From positions 1-10,814 of the forward strand of contig JAIHVJ010000052.1 of the NCBI GenBank assembly GCA_022720335.1: DNA of 10,814 bases, read 5' to 3'. Each line of letters begins with the position of its first letter. Position 1 is the first letter of the stretch. The notes below the pieces were generated by a model. That model was given only the letters and a program-made list of their open reading frames with translations, was not told where the DNA came from and ran no database searches. A program made the translations under genes and the position numbers. The stretch is from Collinsella sp. GTDB taxonomy: Bacteria > Actinomycetota > Coriobacteriia > Coriobacteriales > Coriobacteriaceae. Of this stretch, positions 7,891 through 10,814 are shown one piece after another.

Positions 7891-9543
7891 TCATTTACCC
7901 TGGTACATGCTGCCTAAATCCACTACCCCTTCTACCGCGCCGACCATCTCGTCATCGTGAGAGACAACGATGATCAGCTGGCTTTGCTTGTTGCGCTTAA
8001 CATAGGCCGCAAGCTCGGCGCGGCTTACAGCGTCTAACCCAGTCGTGGGCTCGTCGAGTACCAAAACTGACGACTTGCGTGAAATCGCCGACCATAAGTA
8101 CACTCGGCGCAGCTCACCGCCCGAAAGCGCGGAGCAACGTTTCCCGAGCAACTCCTTCACGCTGTTTTCCAGCGAAAGTAGGCCATCTACACCCCGGTGA
8201 TAGGAAGAAAAGGGCGTGTCGAAATACTCTAACAGCTCTTTCACCGTTTCGTCCGGCGCGAAGCACGACTGTGGGCAGCACGATATCTCTCTCGCACGTA
8301 TGTAATCCAAGTCGCATTCTTCGATTGGCACGCCGTTGTATTTTACTTTGCCTTTCGATGAGTATAGCCCGAGCATCAAGTAAAGAAGTGACGTCTTGCC
8401 TCTTCCGTTTTCCCCAACTATGCAATATGTACCAGGACCGGAAAACTTGAAAGAAAACCCGCCGAGGACCTCTCGGACAGATCCGTCTGGAAGGGCAACC
8501 GAGAATTCCAAATCAGATACCGAAATGTCATTTATTTCATCGAGTTTAGCTAAATCGGTCCGATTCCACCCCGATCTCTCCTTTTCTCTCGTCGCGATAG
8601 CCGTCCTATCCCATGATGCTTTGGCATCTTGATAGGATTTGAACAATGACATCATACTTTTCAAAGTCTTAAAGAGAACCGCGAAGTATGTACCGATGAT
8701 AGTGTACTCGCCTATTGACATAGTTCCGTTAATGATTCGTACTCCGGAAACAACAAGTATCACCGCTTGAAACAACGCTGCGAAAAGACCATCGAGCGAT
8801 GTCAGAGAATATGATAGCTTTCCGGAGCGCAAAACTTTGGGAAAATAGCTCTTAAACCCAGCGTCGAACGCTTGTTCGCTCTTGCCGTACGAAGATGTCA
8901 GTTGAATGTTGAGAATCTGATTAAGCTGCGATGCAATTGCGGCGTAAAAGGCGCTGTCCGCCTCTTTCTTCTCATACGTGACCCTATACAAAAGTTTCCT
9001 CAACCCAGTAATTACACAGAAATACACGATGAGGAGAATGATGGAAAACACCGCGAGAGTTGAATCAATTGACCATATGATAAGCAATACGATGGGAATG
9101 GCTACAATGGACAGCGGCGCACTGATAAAATTCGCCAAAACGAAGGATGAGACCACGCTGGAGTCGGAAATAATCCGTTGCGTTGTATAGGCTGGATCGA
9201 TGGTCCGACTCACCAAGTAATCGTCTCTTTCAAAACGCAAGACGGCCTCCCTGAGAAGATCAAAGGAAAGTCTCGTGGTTATGCGAATGGAAAGTGTTCC
9301 TGCAAAATAAGTAAAGAGGGTGGAGAAAACTCCTATTGACGCAACCAGGAGCGCGAAGAGTACGGCGTCTCTTTCGCTGCGGTTACCGAGAAGAAAATCT
9401 AAGAATTTCCCGTTCACGTATGGCATGGCATAGGAGAGAGCGGTTCCAATCACCGTGATAGCAATGAAGACGAAAGCCCCTTTTGCTCTGATGAACCTCG
9501 AGAGAACGCATCGAATCAAGGAAGGCCCCAATCTACCCGCCAC
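7891..9543 (-). CDS. ABC transporter, fused membrane and ATPase domains (peptide-exporter type)
   Basis: A 550-residue half-transporter of the inner membrane, expected to work as a dimer. The N-terminal part has about six hydrophobic helices (near 22-40, 60-81, 133-157, 161-180, 250-270, 279-297). The ATPase has every motif: Walker A GENGRGKT (377-384), Q-loop Gln425, signature LSGGE (473-477), Walker B VLVLDE (493-498), D-loop GLD and H-loop His529. There is no N-terminal C39 peptidase, so it does not cleave a leader itself. It faces the RiPP genes tail to tail, about 700 bp from the membrane peptide, and shares their lower GC content, so export of or immunity to the peptides is plausible but unproven. 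Start: GTG at 9543 has no good ribosome binding site; a TTG four codons later has GGCGGG 4 nt upstream and may be used instead. Confidence 0.9.
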   Translation of the reverse strand: MAGRLGPSLIRCVLSRFIRAKGAFVFIAITVIGTALSYAMPYVNGKFLDFLLGNRSERDAVLFALLVASIGVFSTLFTYFAGTLSIRITTRLSFDLLREAVLRFERDDYLVSRTIDPAYTTQRIISDSSVVSSFVLANFISAPLSIVAIPIVLLIIWSIDSTLAVFSIILLIVYFCVITGLRKLLYRVTYEKKEADSAFYAAIASQLNQILNIQLTSSYGKSEQAFDAGFKSYFPKVLRSGKLSYSLTSLDGLFAALFQAVILVVSGVRIINGTMSIGEYTIIGTYFAVLFKTLKSMMSLFKSYQDAKASWDRTAIATREKERSGWNRTDLAKLDEINDISVSDLEFSVALPDGSVREVLGGFSFKFSGPGTYCIVGENGRGKTSLLYLMLGLYSSKGKVKYNGVPIEECDLDYIRAREISCCPQSCFAPDETVKELLEYFDTPFSSYHRGVDGLLSLENSVKELLGKRCSALSGGELRRVYLWSAISRKSSVLVLDEPTTGLDAVSRAELAAYVKRNKQSQLIIVVSHDDEMVGAVEGVVDLGSMYQGK

Positions 9544-9858
9544 AAAACATCAATCACTGATACCTTACACCTCAACACAACAGGAGCGAAGATTTGCCAA
9601 TGAGACTGCTTTAAGATTGCCTTGGGCCAATACGATCTCAAGCTCTTCCTACAAGAGAGTCGGAATCGGACATCTCCTCCGACGAACCTGGCAATCGGGC
9701 GGTTGAAATATCTTTTTCAACCGCCCGATTGCCACAATAGATTTGAGCATCCGCCCACAAACGTCCGCGTTTTATACCCATCAAATCCTTTGCCTTTTGT
9801 CGTCTAGACTAGAAAAATCGCTCGAAATAACGCAACCGGCCTGCTCGCTTGAAGAAAC
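9544..9858. other. Intergenic region upstream of the ABC gene
   Basis: About 315 bp without a supported gene. On the minus strand, leading to the ABC gene, I see no convincing -35/-10 pair. The only strong structure is the 20-bp inverted repeat at 9689-9734, which would lie in the ABC gene's leader if transcription began upstream of it. Confidence 0.4.
9689..9734. repeat. 20-bp perfect inverted repeat with 6-nt loop
   Basis: The arm 9689-9708 starts TGGCAATCGGGCGG and is exactly complementary to 9715-9734, leaving a loop of six bases. There are no mismatches. Neither strand has a T-run outside the stem, so it is not a classical terminator for the flanking genes, although its inner arms contain A and T runs. 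It could be a very stable leader hairpin of the ABC transcript, a bidirectional transcription block, or a relic of a small mobile element. Confidence 0.8.
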
Positions 9859-10535
9859 CTAAGCCCGTAACGTAGATGTGCAAACTTCCGAAACGCCTTG
9901 CGCGGCATAGTGCGTATAAACTTCGTCAACCGCCTCAGAAATATCTGAGTATCGCGCCGGGTCAAAAGCATACGATGTCGCAGCTATACCCTGCACCCAT
10001 TCGGAACGCGGATTAATTGAATAGCCACACAGCATCATCATACATGCATCTAGACCTGATTTCCCAAGTATCCGACGTATTGATGAGAGCATCGCGGGTC
10101 GCCCCTGCACCATCGTCGTCACCCCTATTAGCAGTATTTACCGTTTTTCTCTAAATGCGTATCGCCACCCTTAAGAATACGAAGTGTTTTATCCAGACCC
10201 GATTGTCCTCCATCTCAAACGAAGGGATAAGGAATCTCATCCGGAATCGGCAGTAACGGAGGATTCACAACGACAAGCGAAAAACATGAGTCATCTCTCA
10301 GAGGGGAGTAAAGGCTCCCCTCAAGCACCCTAGTTTCGTCATCCAAAGAGTTGATGGCAGTGTTTTTCTTACAAAGGTCGACAACAAAAGGGTTGATTTC
10401 TACAGATGTTACATCCATGCCACAGTTGGTAAGTATCAGGCCCTGTATTCTGGGGCCAGAACACAAATCGAGAGCCTTCCGTGCGCTCTGCGGTGTAAGG
10501 CGCCAATCTCAGCAAATCTGTCCCACAATACTGCG
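9859..10535 (-). pseudogene. Broken class I SAM-dependent methyltransferase (NPP motif)
   Basis: Joined across frames, the minus strand gives a recognisable methyltransferase of the PrmC/HemK-like small-domain type: YCGTDLLRLAP, then KALDLCSGPRIQGL (SAM motif I), VTSVEINP (acidic motif II), LEGSLYSPL and VVVNPPLLPIP (catalytic NPP motif). After PYPFV an in-frame TGA (10217-10215) replaces what is normally a Gly codon, and DGGQSGLDKTLRIL follows in the same frame. A second break near 10130 (KYC, then GVTTMVQG) shifts the frame; the last part runs to TAG at 9861-9859. A third shift lies near 10490, before TPQSARKAL. No start codon is visible, so the 5' end is approximate. Three or more lesions make it a pseudogene. 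The domain ancestry is solid; the original substrate is unknown. Confidence 0.8.
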
Positions 10536-10702
10536 CTGAAGAACAAGACGGAACCCCTGAGCCAAACTCCCCTATACCTTATTAAGGCTAAGACAGGCAA
10601 GTTCACGCACCCGGCATATTCCAGAATAACATCCTATTGTTTTAGATGCTCTACAAGCATGAACAGCCGCGAATCGGAAAGATCTTCTAGTTTCGCCCCG
10701 AC

Positions 10703-10814
10703 TGACCGCCAAGGGCCAAAATGGCCCCTCCATCCCCGGGCGACTGGCTCTGGCGCGCCGAGGAGTGTCCCCAAGTGCCGGCAGAAAAGAAACGTCCCTA
10801 TCTGCCGGCTAGAG
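10703..10814 (+). repeat. 112-bp dispersed repeat, copy 2
   Basis: Same orientation as 3967-4078, with nine substitutions and no gaps by eye. The inner inverted repeat is longer here, GCCGGCAGA (10777-10785) with TCTGCCGGC (10801-10809), a 9-bp stem. Both extra pairs are lost in copy 1, where those positions differ. The copy runs to the window edge, so its true end and right-hand neighbour are not visible. Confidence 0.85.

Overview
The window looks like a chromosomal segment of a high-GC anaerobe. My best guess is a gut Coriobacteriia (Collinsella-like), inferred from a GC-rich five-domain pyruvate:ferredoxin oxidoreductase and a dispersed 112-bp repeat of a kind I associate with Collinsella genomes. 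No marker gene fixes the taxonomy.

Layout. Positions 82-3621 (minus) hold a complete PFOR, a core fermentation enzyme with textbook motifs. A 345-bp leader region with two strong palindromes lies upstream of it. At 3967 a 112-bp repeat begins, and a second copy (103 of 112 positions identical, same orientation) ends exactly at the window edge (10703-10814). Between the copies lies about 6.6 kb that looks accessory. It is visibly more AT-rich in its middle, holds several decayed genes, and mixes both strands. In order it holds: a short FHA-domain protein (4073-4546, minus) whose stop codon lies inside the repeat; a radical SAM/SPASM peptide maturase (5063-6421, plus); two small Cys/Asp-rich peptides (6591-6794 and 6825-7004, plus); a 35-residue single-helix membrane peptide (7083-7190, plus); a strong hairpin terminator (7255-7305); a gene-end remnant (7394-7555, minus); a complete ABC half-transporter (7891-9543, minus); a 20-bp perfect inverted repeat (9689-9734); and a broken SAM methyltransferase gene (9859 to about 10535, minus).

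Main result. 5063-7190 is best read as a RiPP biosynthetic cluster of the ranthipeptide (Cys-to-Asp thioether) type. The maturase resembles the SCIFF/PapB/CcpM group of SPASM enzymes and has an apparent N-terminal recognition domain. The two precursors share the same first six residues (MKHIHP), then differ in the leader, then share a spaced core made of six successive Cys-x(2-5)-Asp units. Each has its own strong ribosome binding site. The membrane peptide and the convergent ABC transporter are candidate immunity or export functions. No leader peptidase is encoded in the window. The class of enzyme is known; I do not recognise this precursor family, so the product may be undescribed.
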